Source: Ambrosia x helenae (taxonomy: Eukaryota > Streptophyta > Magnoliopsida > Asterales > Asteraceae). From it: a stretch of 64,000 nt of DNA. The position numbers and the translations under genes were made by a program. Numbering within the stretch: position 1 is the stretch's first letter; each line of letters opens with the position of its first letter. The stretch lies in NCBI GenBank assembly GCA_030844895.1, contig CM061231.1, positions 152,363,889 to 152,427,888 on the forward strand, given 5' to 3'. Below the pieces are notes generated by a model. That model worked only from the letters and a program-made list of their open reading frames with translations, did not search any database and was not told the DNA's origin. Shown piece by piece: positions 9,929 through 21,800 of the stretch.

Positions 9929-12787
9929 ATGGAATCGTCTTCGATTGCAACATACACACCTCGAACATCCAAGTAAACACTTACTCTTGTCGATTGTTAG
10001 TACATCGTTATTCACGTTATTAACTTATTGTTTTTGATCGTGTGAATTTGTTTGTTTTATAGGAAACGTGTGTTTCCAGGAAGTAGTTCATCGTGTAAGG
10101 AACCTGATGTCATCGAGATCACTCCTCCTTTGACTGATCAGTCTTCGAAATCGAAGGCTAGGGTTGTGCAAAAGGAGGTATATAATTTAACACAATTTTA
10201 TTTGATTATTAAGCATTCAGTTAAGAATTTAGCTTAATTTGTTGTTTAGTTTGTTCCGTAAACCGTATAAAATTTGCAGTAGATAACCGAGTATCTGTTT
10301 GTTCGGCGAGAATCGTATAATACGCCTGTATGTTGTAAATAAAAGATAATGAAAATTAGTGGGTGAGACTAGAGAGAAGTGGTTATATTATTGTCTTGTG
10401 TATGAGAAAAAAAAGCTATGGATGCAAATGCATTATGCGGTTTTGCGGTTCTCTTCATATTATTGGTTGGGAGACGAACACGCCTCTCTTTATAATCACG
10501 CTATGTATATACTACTTTAGAAACTGTGCATCACACAAGTTGAATAAAAGAACTATTAAATAGTTAGCATTGTTTGAAATCTGGACCGGGAACCGGGGGT
10601 GGGGCCGGCTGGTGACCGGTGGTCGGACTGGAAAACTGGGTGGTTGAACTGGAATTTTGTGGGGTCGGACTGGAAATTGATTAAATTTATGTTATTATTT
10701 ATACTCTTTTTTAATAATATATTGTGACATCATTCGGTTCTTACATTTGGTCAACCGGTTTGACCATAAATACGAAGGAATAAGACAAGTGGGAAAAAAA
10801 AAGTTTGGGCATACGAAATTGCCATGTTTGTATGGAATCCTCTGTGTGTGTGACTGAGAGCTTCTGTGATTAATCACTCAATTTGTCAGGTGGTCTTTCA
10901 TGAAATAATTGATGTTGACATGGATGACGACGGTAATGATGTATTGTTCATTGGAGAGAAGGGCAAGTCTAACAAAAAGATGAAGGGTATTTCATTGGGT
11001 TCTAGTAGTGCCTCACAGTTAGATGCAAAGAAAGTTGAGTCAAATAAGAAGGGGAAGGTATAAGATTTTTTCTTGGTTGTTTGTTTTCTGGTGTTTAATA
11101 ATGTATAATGGTTATATTTTATCCTTGTCTGTTTCAGGAGGTTCCAAATTCTTCAAAGAGCTTTAACCCAAAGTCAAATAACTATTTTGATTTAGATAAT
11201 TATGTTTTTAACAATGATTATTTGACGTTGCAATCCCATTTTGACAACATTGATCTCCCTACTGGAATTGAAGCCCCCGTACCCTGGTGGCAAGATTCCT
11301 TTCAAATGAAAAAGACGACCACTGGAAATCCATTTGTAACTTCAAATGCAGTATTGGATGCTAGTGTAAGTCAACCGAACAGGGTAGGTGAGTTGTCCAC
11401 GTCTACCTGGCATCCTGCAAGTAACAATGTTCTGGCACAAAACATGCATTCTAACCATACACAAACTGGTAACAGTAATCATTTATCTAACAACTATAAT
11501 GCTAAAGTTGCTGTAAATAGCCCAAACACATCAAGTTCAAGGTTGGCTGGTAGCTCATCTAGAATGGCAAAGCCTGTTAATGATGAAGTTATGAAAATGT
11601 TACAAAGTTTTAAGAAATTTGATACTGTCACAGACCATTCAGATCATCATTTTGCAACGACACAGGCAAGTCTGTGTTTTTCACTGATGAGTAATGCCAT
11701 CGTTTGCTTTCTCATTAATTGTTTGGTTATTTATTTATTTCACATATATATGTCACATATCAGCCACCCAAAAGATGTGCTAAAAAGATACAAGAAGAGT
11801 GGAGGATTCTTGAGAAAGACTTGCCTGGTATGTCTAACAGATTGACCGGTTTTATAATCCAATTGAAATATAATCAGTGAATAGATATTATATTTTACTA
11901 TTTGTTTACAGACACAATATTTGTTCGAGTTTATGAATCAAGGATGGATCTTTTAAGAGCTGTGATTATTGGAGCAGAGGGGACACCGTATCATGACGGT
12001 CTTTTCTTTTTTGATGTGTGTTTTCCAAGCACCTACCCAAAGAAGCCGCCAGTAAGCCATCTTTTTATTCACTTTTTTGTTAATGCATACAACGAATAGG
12101 ATTAACTTGATGTGATATATTTAATAATTGTTTTTTCAGCTTGTGCATTATCACTCTGGTGGTCTTCGGATTAATCCAAATCTGTACAACTGTGGTAAAG
12201 TTTGCTTGAGTCTTCTAAACACGTGGTCTGGGGGCCAGAAGGAGAAGTGGATACCGGGCACCTCAACGATGCTCCAGGTTCTAGTCTCTATACAGGGTCT
12301 GATTTTGAACATGAAGCCTTACTTTAATGAACCAGGGTACGCACGTTCGAGTGGCTCTGTGCATGGAGAACGTTCTTCCTTACACTATAACGAGAATACC
12401 CTAATTTTATCACTCAAAACAATGGTCTACACCATGAACAGACCACCCAAGGTAATACTTATTTTGTATTTTTTTTTTGTTGATACTTGTCTAGCATATG
12501 TGGTTAAATGCTAAAAGTGTTGGATGCAGAACTTCGAGGATCTGGTGGTTGGGCATTTTAGGAGTCGCGTAGTAGATATATTGATGGCATGTAAAGCCTA
12601 CACAGAAGGTGTGCAAGTCGGGTGTCTTGTTAAAGGAGGTGTACAAGATGTTGACGAGGATAACAGTAAATGCTCACAACAGTTTAAGAATGACGTGGCA
12701 TCGTATTCTAAGACACTTATAGCTGCATTTATGAAGATTGGAGCAAAAGAAGCTGAAGGATTCCTTAATTTAAGTGTAAAGAAATAG
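9929..12787 (+). CDS. PHO2-like / UBC25-type ubiquitin-conjugating enzyme E2
   Basis: Exons: 9929-9972, 10063-10177, 10890-11057, 11138-11665, 11764-11827, 11912-12051, 12140-12451, 12530-12787; about 542 residues, all junctions in phase. The enzyme carries activated ubiquitin on cysteine and transfers it to substrates or an E3. The N-terminal half is low complexity with acidic stretches (EIIDVDMDDD). The UBC fold starts near KKIQEEWRILEKDLPDTIFV, passes FFFDVCFPSTYPKKPP and the HxN-like region NPNLYNCGKVCLSLL, where Cys of KVCLSLL is the expected active site. It ends with the long C-terminal extension (TMLQVLVSIQGLILNMKPYF and beyond). This layout is that of the large E2 group with PHO2/UBC24, UBC25 and UBC26 in Arabidopsis. 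The shorter N-terminus and EPDVIEITPP start favour UBC25/26 over PHO2. Intron 4 uses a GC donor. Confidence 0.92.
11666..11763 (+). other. GC-AG intron 4 of the E2 gene
   Basis: Codon continuity from ...ATTQ to PPKRCAKKIQ requires the exon to end at 11665, where the intron begins GCAAGT after CAG. CAG^GCAAGT is the strong consensus of rare GC-AG introns handled by the normal spliceosome. No GT donor nearby keeps the frame. Confidence 0.8.
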
Positions 12788-13473
12788 TATCCCCTAGATG
12801 CAAAATGACATTCAAAGTTGAATAGAATGTGTTTTTAGGGACAGCAATAGCATGTGCTTTAACCGCATATTAGGTCAAATCTATCTATGCAAGAGGAGTT
12901 CCTTTATTGGTAGGACACACTTGTTCCATAGGGTGCTAAACGGGTCGAATACGAAACCAACACAAAAGGTGTTACACACGAACTTGACCTAACGCAGGGT
13001 GGATTGATGGGTTGAACTGAACATAATCTGGTTAACTTGAAAAGTTTTTGAGTTTTATTTTGATTGAATTAATTACTAATTGTGTCCTTGTGTTTTGGTG
13101 GTTTTAACTACTTGAGTCCAAATCGAAAACGTTTAACTACCTAAACACTTAAACTTTTCAAATTTTAATCATCCGAGTCCAATTTAGTAACGACGACTAG
13201 TTGATCTGTTAAAAATTGCGAAGGTATGTTAAAAAGTACTGAACGCAATCTGGCTAGTGGCCAACTTGAAAGGTTTTGTTTTTTTTTTTCTTTAACTTAG
13301 AAAGTTTTGGTGTGTTGTTTCTTTCATAATTAATACGAAGCTAGGATTAGAAAAAAACTAAAAAAATTGTGTGCATAGAATGATGCATAACCAAACCATG
13401 TGAATTGTGAACCCAAAAAACCAATGATTTATTTTTATTTCTATTTAAAGGCTTAAATGTAATCTTATACAAC
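12788..13473. other. Spacer downstream of the E2 gene
   Basis: Presumed 3' UTR followed by non-coding DNA. GGGTGCTAAACGGGTCGAA near 12927 resembles hAT element ends but no partner end was found. No gene seen. Confidence 0.45.
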
Positions 13474-13476
13474 TAA

Positions 13477-13871
13477 GGCCAGTCAGGGTGGTTCGTGATG
13501 ACCACCCCGTGATACCGTGACCACCGCGAAACACAGCCTCCCCCCCCTCATTTATCACGGCCGTGATGAATTATCTCGTGATGACCATCACGTTGATCAC
13601 AAAACAAAGAAAACAAAAGGCTGAGAAAAAGCAGCCATGGTCACACCAAAAAGTTAATTTTTTTTTGTTTTTTTATTAAAAAATAGTGATGGGTGTGATG
13701 AAATGAGGTGTCACAAAATGATTGGGTGTGATAGTTTTAGTGATAGTTGTGAACACTACCGCATGAGTTTAGTGATGGAATGTGATAAAATACGATAAAA
13801 TGAGGTGGCAGAATCTAATTGAGCGTGAGAGTGTGATGAATGTGATGAATTAGTGACTACCCCTTGTGGCC
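13477..13871. mobile_element. Tourist-like (PIF/Harbinger) MITE, TSD TAA
   Basis: Ends GGCCAGTCAGGGTGGT and, reversed, GGCCACAAGGGGTAGT pair, and TAA stands on both sides (13474-13476, 13872-13874). The body is full of GTGATG/CATCAC motifs. At 395 bp with no ORF it is a typical 3-bp-target MITE. Confidence 0.8.
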
Positions 13872-13874
13872 TAA

Positions 13875-14319
13875 GTAGGTTTTGTGTTGTGAAAATTAAC
13901 GCACTCATGACAACTAATCAATGAAGGTTGTTGCTGGGGGCCATTGAAGTCCATCGTCACTCCAATGGTGGGTGTGATTCGTGTGAATATGGGGAAGGTG
14001 GGGACAACCAAGGGCAAAGCTCTTCGACCACCACATTTTTTTGCTTGGTGGTGTAAATTTATTTGTTTTTTATCCGGAAAATTTTGTACATACTGTATTT
14101 GGCTTCCACCGATTAAGAAAAAATAGATTTCATTCAGCTTAACCATCTTAAAATTCATGCTCCGCCGTTGAGGTCCAACTCCAACATCCAATCACATATT
14201 CCCTGCACATACTTTTTAACCAAAAAAAACTATCGTGATTTAGATGTTGTTTGGTTGATTAAGTGTTGATTCATTAAGACGTCTGAACGGTTAAATGCTG
14301 AATCATTAAGTTGGACCTC
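13875..14319. other. Spacer, no gene
   Basis: No convincing coding sequence. AAATGCTGAATCATTAAG near 14294 recurs in form (GCTGAATCATT) near 15256, so the two Tourist elements at 14323-15111 may sit inside an older element. Confidence 0.4.
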
Positions 14320-14322
14320 TTA

Positions 14323-14688
14323 GGGTATGTTTGGCAAAACTAGCTGGAGGCTGGTAGCTGAAAGTTTTTTAAATATATTTTGGTGTTTGGTAGAGTAGCT
14401 AGAGCTTTTAATAAAATGACAAAAATGGGCATAATTAAAATATTGTAAGGAAAGTTTTTATTTTGTTTTTAAAATAGAATGGGTTTTTGTGTCATTTACT
14501 AATAAAAAGCTTGTAGCTAGTAGAGCTTTTTCTTAAAAGCTAGTAGTAGTAGCTTTTCAATATAGAGTTTTTTCTCCTAACCTAAAATCTTCTAGCTCTT
14601 CAACCAAACAAGACTTTTTATTGATTAAGAGATTTTTCTTAAAAGCTTAAAGCTTAAAGCTCCTTAAAGCTTCTTGCCAAACATACCC
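14323..14688. mobile_element. Tourist-like MITE, first of a tandem pair
   Basis: Inverted ends GGGTATGTTTGGCAA and TTGCCAAACATACCC, flanked by TTA on both sides (14320-14322, 14689-14691). Body rich in AGCTTTTA / TAAAAGCT motifs. No ORF. Confidence 0.88.
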
Positions 14689-14691
14689 TTA

Positions 14692-15111
14692 GGGTATGTT
14701 TGGCAAAACTAGCTGGAGGCTGGTAGCTGTAAGCTGTAAGCTGGTAGCTGGAAGCTGGTAGCTGAAAGCTTTTAAAATATATTTTGGTGTTTGACAGAGT
14801 AGCTGGAGCTTTTAATAAAATGTATAAAATGACCAAAATGGTTATAATTAAAAGCTTGTAAAGAAGGTTTTTATTTTATTTTTAAAATAGAATGAATATT
14901 TGTGTCATTTACTAATTAAAAACTTGTAGTTAGTAGAGCTTTTTCGTAAAAGCTACTACTAGTAGCTTTTCACTGTAGAGCTTTTTCTCTAACCTAAAAG
15001 CTTCCAGCCCCTTCAACCAAGCAAGACTTTTTATTATGTAGGAGCTTTTTCTTAAAAGCTTGAAGCTTGAAGCTCCTAAAAGCTCTTAAAAGCTCATTGC
15101 CAAACATACCC
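14692..15111. mobile_element. Tourist-like MITE, second of a tandem pair
   Basis: Same family, same orientation and same ends as the neighbour at 14323, sharing the TTA at 14689-14691 and with its own TTA at 15112-15114. Longer by about 54 bp through extra TGGTAGCTGGAAGC-type repeats near its left end. Confidence 0.88.
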
Positions 15112-15321
15112 TTAATGGTTAGTTTTCTTGTCCTATGTTGGTAGGAGAGTCTCATTAAGGTTTAGCCTAGTTTAGTACTTAATGGTTCAGCTACATCCCA
15201 AGTCTTAATGGTTCAGTATTAACCATTTTATTCAGAAACTGAAATAAACGCGCTGAATGCTGAATCATTCGGCGTTTAGAGATTCCCCTAATTAACATCA
15301 ACGAAGTAAGTGTCTGGTAAT

Positions 15322-15766
15322 TAGGGCTGGTATAACAAGTTACACGAACCTGTTAAGACACGAACCTGTTAAGACACCAACACAAAACTTGTAAACACGA
15401 ACACGACACGAAATCTAATCGTGTCATTTTTTTCAAACACGAACACGAACCTATGTATAACAGGTTAACACGATAAGACACGATAAGGAACACCTACTAA
15501 AATAAGTTAACACGATAAGACACGACAAGACATGATAAGACACGATAACACACGATAAGACACGACAAGACATGATAAGAAACACGATAAGGCACGACAA
15601 AACCTGTTAAGATACTTACACGATAAGACACGAACACGAAACAGGTAAACATGAACACGACACGAAAATAAGGTCTTAACGTGTCGACCTGTTATAAACA
15701 CAAAACCTGTTAAAATCGTGTAGGTTCGTATCAGGTTATCGTGTTCGTGTCTAAATTGCTAGCCTA
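15322..15766. mobile_element. hAT-like MITE with 8-bp TSD
   Basis: Left end TAGGGCTGGTATAAC and reversed right end TAGGCTAGCAATTTA pair imperfectly. The flanking octamers CTGGTAAT and CGGGTAAT match at seven of eight positions. The body is built of ACACGATAAGACACGACAAG-type short repeats. No transposase. It lies 85 bp upstream of the start codon of the next gene. Confidence 0.8.
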
Positions 15767-15851
15767 CGGGTAATATTTCATCCCCCGATTTAACATCACG
15801 ATTACAATAATATAACCACCACGCCTGCCGTCGCCTCTATCAACTACCGTC

Positions 15852-18800
15852 ATGGAATTCGACGGCGTTTTATACGAAACCCTATCCCCTCTATCAACCA
15901 CCGTCGCCGTCTCTTCCGATGAACCGGAGCCTTACATCGTGATGCGTAATCATATACCTATTGTAACCAATTCTACGACCTTGCCGGAAACTTCTGCTCC
16001 TGAGTTCGTCTCTCTTGACGACGATTGTAATACTCCAACGCCTCCACTCAAACGGTCGCGATTGTCAACTCCTTTGAGCGATGAACAACCGGAAAGAAGT
16101 ATTGACGCTGGTTGGTTTCGTGCCGGTTGTCGGTTTAAGAGCCCCATGCTTCAGCTTCACAAAGGTACACTCTTTTCCTCTTTTGTTTTTTTAATTTCAG
16201 ATATTATTAAGTTGTTAGGTTTACATATTTTGTTCAGTGTCTGATGGGATTGGGTGCTCACAAATGCGCAGAGCATACCCAAACCCGGAATTCAGCCCGC
16301 GGAAGATCTTCATGCGCATGGAAGAGGTCAATCCGTATATCAAAGCATTAACCACCTTCCTATCATCACGGAGTGATATCAGCGAAGCAGCAACGACTCT
16401 CCTACAATCGTGGAGAGATACTCGCGCGCGTAAGCGGTAAAGGCGGTAATCGTTCCATGATCCCTTATTATAAGCTATATCTTAACTACTTTACTAATAT
16501 AATCCTTGGGTAGTGGAGACAACCCTAATCGGGCCTGGCCCATTATGATTAGGGTTCTGGGTAATGGTGGCATACGTCCACCTCTATATAAGGGGTCACC
16601 TCCTTAATAGAGAAGACACTTTTGGCTAACCCTGAGAGCTATCACACTTGATAGTATCCCCATTCACCCCCGTTTTTGTTATAAACTACTACCTCGTGTA
16701 GTTGTCTCCCTACCTACTTGATCTTATTTGCAGGTTACCTCAATCCAGGAAGTGCTAGTGAAGGATCAATTCTGTGGTTGCATCTAGGCTATCATCCTTA
16801 CAAGGAGGTTAGGCTATTTGTTTCTTCATTGGCGCCATCCCTTACGGTCTACCAATCTTTCAAACTAGTGCAAATGGATTCTGGAACTGAACAACGTGCT
16901 GATCCCATCAATGTCGACGATGGAGTTCAAGCAAATCAAGACACTGTTGCACCAACAACGGTGACCAAGAACGTGAATCAAAGACAGGCTACCACTACCT
17001 TCCCAATGTTTGCACCAAGGAAGTCTGCAGCAGCAACACAAAAGAAAGCGGCTGAAGAGCCTGTCGAAGATCTGGAAGAATGGTTGGCTCAAGAAAATGC
17101 CAAAACCATAGCAGAATACCAGAAAAGATTAATAGCAAAAGCTAGGTTGGAAGCAAGAAAAACCTTGAATTTTGATGCTGAAGAAGACTCTCACAACGAC
17201 GAACAGCCAGCTTTTCGTCACATAGCTAAACCTCGCCAGGCGGTACGTGGTGGAGAACGTGGTAAGATTACTCACGTTCAGGACCACGTCAACCTGACTG
17301 GGGAACCTGACGGTTATGAATCCGAGAACGAGATCAACTCTGATCGAGCTGAGAGGCCACGAAACAAGTCTGTGGCTAGCAACCAGCCCCACCCAGACGA
17401 TGATTTGCATAAGCCATACCGCCCAAAAACATTTGCGGAAAGATCCAAATTCTGCGCAAGAATCGCATTGGCACCTATGCCAGTTGAATGTAAATTGCCA
17501 AATACGATTGGCAAATATGATGGTCTGCGCGATCCGGATGACCATCTGCACGCATTCGATTGCGCGGGCAGCTCTAAACCATGGCCGGTTCAAGCTTGGT
17601 GCCATCTGTTTGTCCAAACCTTAACAGGTGCGGCAAGGGTATGGTACGAAAGTTTACCGGTCGGCAGTCTGGTTGATTTTGATGATCTGATCAAGAAATT
17701 CAAGAATCACTTCTCCCATCTGAGGAAACATAAGAAGGACAAGGCTCAGATTCTGTTGTGCTCCCGGAAGGATAATGAGAGCCTGGAGGATTACATCATA
17801 CGATACAATAAAGAAGCCCTACAATTGGGGTGTGGCGAAGAACTCACCAGAGCTGCATTTATCCACGGAGTGCGACATGACGATCTCATGAGATGTCTGA
17901 CGGGAAAAGATGGTGTGCCTGACGCATGGGACGAGCTGATAGAAGCAGCAAAGACATATGCGTCATCAGAACGATCGTTTACACGCTCGAAAAATTTTCA
18001 TCATAACAACAATCAGGGTATGAGCATGTATGACAAAGGCAAGGGAAAGCAATCGGTATGGTCAAGAATTTCGGGTTCCGCGGACGAAGGGAAATACTCT
18101 TCGGGACAAGACGCGCGGCAACTCCTCAATAACAAGCACTCACGAGATTCGAAACCGCCAAGCAAGAAGAATTACGATTGGACACCATTGTCCAAAACAC
18201 CTTCAGAAGTGTTGAGGACTGAACAAGTTCAGTTCCCCAAACCCAGGGAACTCAGTCAAGATCGGAAGAATGTGGACACCTCAAAGTATTGTGAGTATCA
18301 CGAAGATTATGGCCATCTTACGGACAATTGTTATAGTCTAAAGATGGAGATTGAGAAGGCAATCAAGTCAGGTCAGCTCTCACATCTAGTGAAGAATGTA
18401 AGGAAAAAATCCAGAGATTCGCAAGGAGATGCGGATGCCAGTAACAAGAAGATAAAGAACCTCAACACGCATTATGCACAACGCTCGGGTCGTCATAATT
18501 GCTACATGACTCATCAACGGGGTCAGAAGAAAAGGTCTTACTCAACCACACAGGATGATTCCTGGAAGGAGGCACCGGTCGTTATGCCACGCGTCAAGGG
18601 AGGTGCATCTGCAACAACACCATTGATCATCACAGGAATCATTGGGCATTATCGAACAAGATACATGTTCCTTGATAATGGCAGCAGTACTGACATCATG
18701 TATCGGCAGTGTTTTGATCAATTGGATGCCGAAGACAAAGAGAAGCTAGTCCCGACCACAGAGCCAATATCCGGGTTCATACATGAAGTGATCATTCCAT

Positions 18801-21800
18801 TGGGTATACTCACACTCCCTGTCACATGGACAGACGGACAACTCTCCCGCACGGAGACATGTGACTTCATGGTATTGCCAGTGACTTCATCACATGATGT
18901 CCTCATAGGGAGAGAAGGTTTGGCTAAATTCAATAGCAATGCGTCCACACCACACCAGATGGTCGGTTTCCCGACGCGAGGAGGAGTGGCTTTCATACGT
19001 GGAAACAAAAATTACCACGTAACAGAAACATGTAAGCCCCCCAAGATAATGAAGCCAGCGGACCGCACTGATCCGGAAAAATGGGTTATCAACCCTAAAT
19101 TTCCAGATCAGACGGTTGTCATAGGCCCAGTAATCTCTGACACCATACGCACGCACTTGAAGCAAATGTTAATTAAAAATATGGACGTCTTCGCATTTCA
19201 ACCCGCAGACATGGTAGGCGTTCCGCGACACATAGCGGAGCACAGGCTTAACGTCTATAGATCTGTCGAACCAGTCGTCCAGAAGAAGCGCAGTATGGGG
19301 CCAGAGAAAACAAAGGCCATGAATGAGCAAGTAGAAGAACTATTAGCTGCAGGCATTCTGCGGAAAACAAGATACCAAACTTGGGTCGCAAACCCAGTCA
19401 TGGTCGGAAAGTCAAATGGTGGCTGGCGGATGTGTGTGGACTACAAGGACTTAAACAAAGCATGTCCAAAGGACTGCTACCCGCTCCCTGAGATTGACTT
19501 AAAGGTGGACTCCCTGGCACCGTTCAGATTCAAGTGCTTCCTGGACGCATATAAAGGATATCATCAAATCCAAATGGCTAAGGAAGACGAAGATAAAACG
19601 TCTTTCCGCACGGATACAGGAACTTATTGTTATACCAAAATGCCATTTGGATTGAAGAACGCGGGAGCCACGTATCAGCGTTTAATGGACAATGCGTTCA
19701 ACAAACAGATCGGGGTCAATCTCGAAGTCTACGTGGATGATTTGGTCATAAAAAGTACAGAAGAGGACCAAATGCTGCTAGACATCCAGAAAACTTTTGA
19801 TCAACTCCGCGCAGTGCGAATGAAGCTCAACCCGAGCAAGTGCTCTTTTGGAATGGAGGAGGGCAAGTTCCTGGGAGTGATTGTAACCAAAGATGGTTTC
19901 CGAGCAAACCCGGACAAAGTACAAGCAATCGAGAGAATGTCGTCTCCATCTTCTATCAAGGAGGTCCAGACACTCATGGGACGCCTGGTGGCTTTGAATC
20001 GTTTCCTTTCAAACTATGCGTCCAAGTCATTCCCTTTTGTGAACACACTGAAGAGCTGTCTCAAAAAATCCAACTTTAAGTGGACCAATGAGGCCGAGGC
20101 CGCATTTCAAGAAATGAAAACATGTTTGAGCCATTTGCCCGTTCTCACAGCTCCTCTCCCGAAAGAACCATTAACGCTGTACTTATCCGTAACGGACAAG
20201 GCAATTGGGGCTGTTCTTATGGTTGATCGAAAGGGCGTCCAAACGCCGGTATATTATGTCAGCAGGACTCTACTCGATCCAGAGACTCGATACTCAATGA
20301 TGGAAAAGTTGGTGCTCGCATTGGTGCACGCGTCACGAAGACTGCGAAGATACTTCCAAGGACACCCAATTATCGTCCTGACAGATTTTCGCATCAATGA
20401 CATCTTGCGCAAGCCTGAATTGTCGGGACGATTGGCCAAGTGGGCCATTGAGTTGGGAGAACACACGATCGAGTACAAGTCAAGAACATCATTCAAAGGG
20501 CAGATCCTTGCGGACTTCGCCGCGGAAGTTCCTGCCGAAAGCGTCACTGAGTGCCAACAGGCGCATATCACAACTCCTAATCCAGAGTCAGCGGAGAAAT
20601 GGGAGTTATACACAGATGGAGCATGCAATGATGATGGCGCTGGAGCAGGCTTGCGCTTAGTCACCCCAGAAGGGAAAGACTTCACGTATGCAATTCGCCT
20701 AGACTTCCCAACAACAAACAACGAAGCGGAATACGAGGCGTTGTTGGCGGGATTGCGAATTGCGAAAAAAATGGGTGTACAGCACTTAGACGCCCACGTC
20801 GACTCTCAGCTCGTTGCTAATCACATCGATGGTTCATATGAAGCACGTGAAGCATCCATGATCCTGTACTTGGAACAAGCCAAAGCCCTCATGCGGGACT
20901 TCGCATATTGCAAGATCCACCACATCAAGAGGAGTCAAAACAAACCAGCGGACGCGTTAAGCAAGCTGGCATCAACTGCTTTTGATCATCTAGCAAAGGA
21001 TGTGCGAGTGGAAGTTTTGGCTAGCCCGTCCGTGTCCCAAAAACAGGTCAATGTCACACAGATCGGAGCAACATCTTGGATAACTCCAATCCGGGCTTAT
21101 CTCACAAACGGGACACTCCCAGACAACAAGGCAGAAGCTCGTAAATTACAAAACAGAGCATTGCATTACCAAGTTATCGATGGCATATTGTACCGCCGTT
21201 CTTACCTAGGGCCATTGCTACGATGTGTTGACTCCGTAGAAGCCACTTACCTTATCAAAGACATACATGAAGGGTCCTGCGGCCTGCATGCTGGCCCTAG
21301 GATGGTGGTAGCAAAGCTAATGAATGCGGGTTATTACTGGCCCGGAATGCACCGGGATGCCGAGATGGAATTGCGCAAATGCAAGTCTTGCCAACGTCAT
21401 GCTCCAGGAACGTTGCGCCCAAAGAACAATTTGATACCAATAACGAGGCATCCGGCGCAGAAAAGTCTGGCAAATTGGCACCAAATTGGGAAGGGCCGTA
21501 CAAAATTCAAGAAGTGCTGGGGAAGGGGGCTTATGCCTTGGAGCGCTTAGATGGCACCCCCATTCCACGCACATGGAACGCGGCTCAACTGCGCAAATGT
21601 TATTTATGAAGTATTTTACTCGTTCTGTAATAAACAATGGCTATGACCATTCCGTTTTTAATAAAAGAATTTTTAGTCCATTTTTATTCTATTTGATCAA
21701 CAAATAATGCCAACGATGGTCAAGATACACATTTCATTAAGCAAAACAGTGGCATACTTACATATTATCACCAGTTCAAAAGAAACATACAAAAGTGGTG

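Noticed and set aside
16718..16873. Extended gag-pol start inside the LTR
   Set aside because: The open frame happens to continue upstream, but a start in the LTR before the primer site is unlikely; 16874 is the first ATG after it.
18661..18690. Protease motif DNGSS instead of DTG/DSG as a possible lesion
   Set aside because: From memory, Tat-type elements vary at this position, so it is not evidence of damage by itself.
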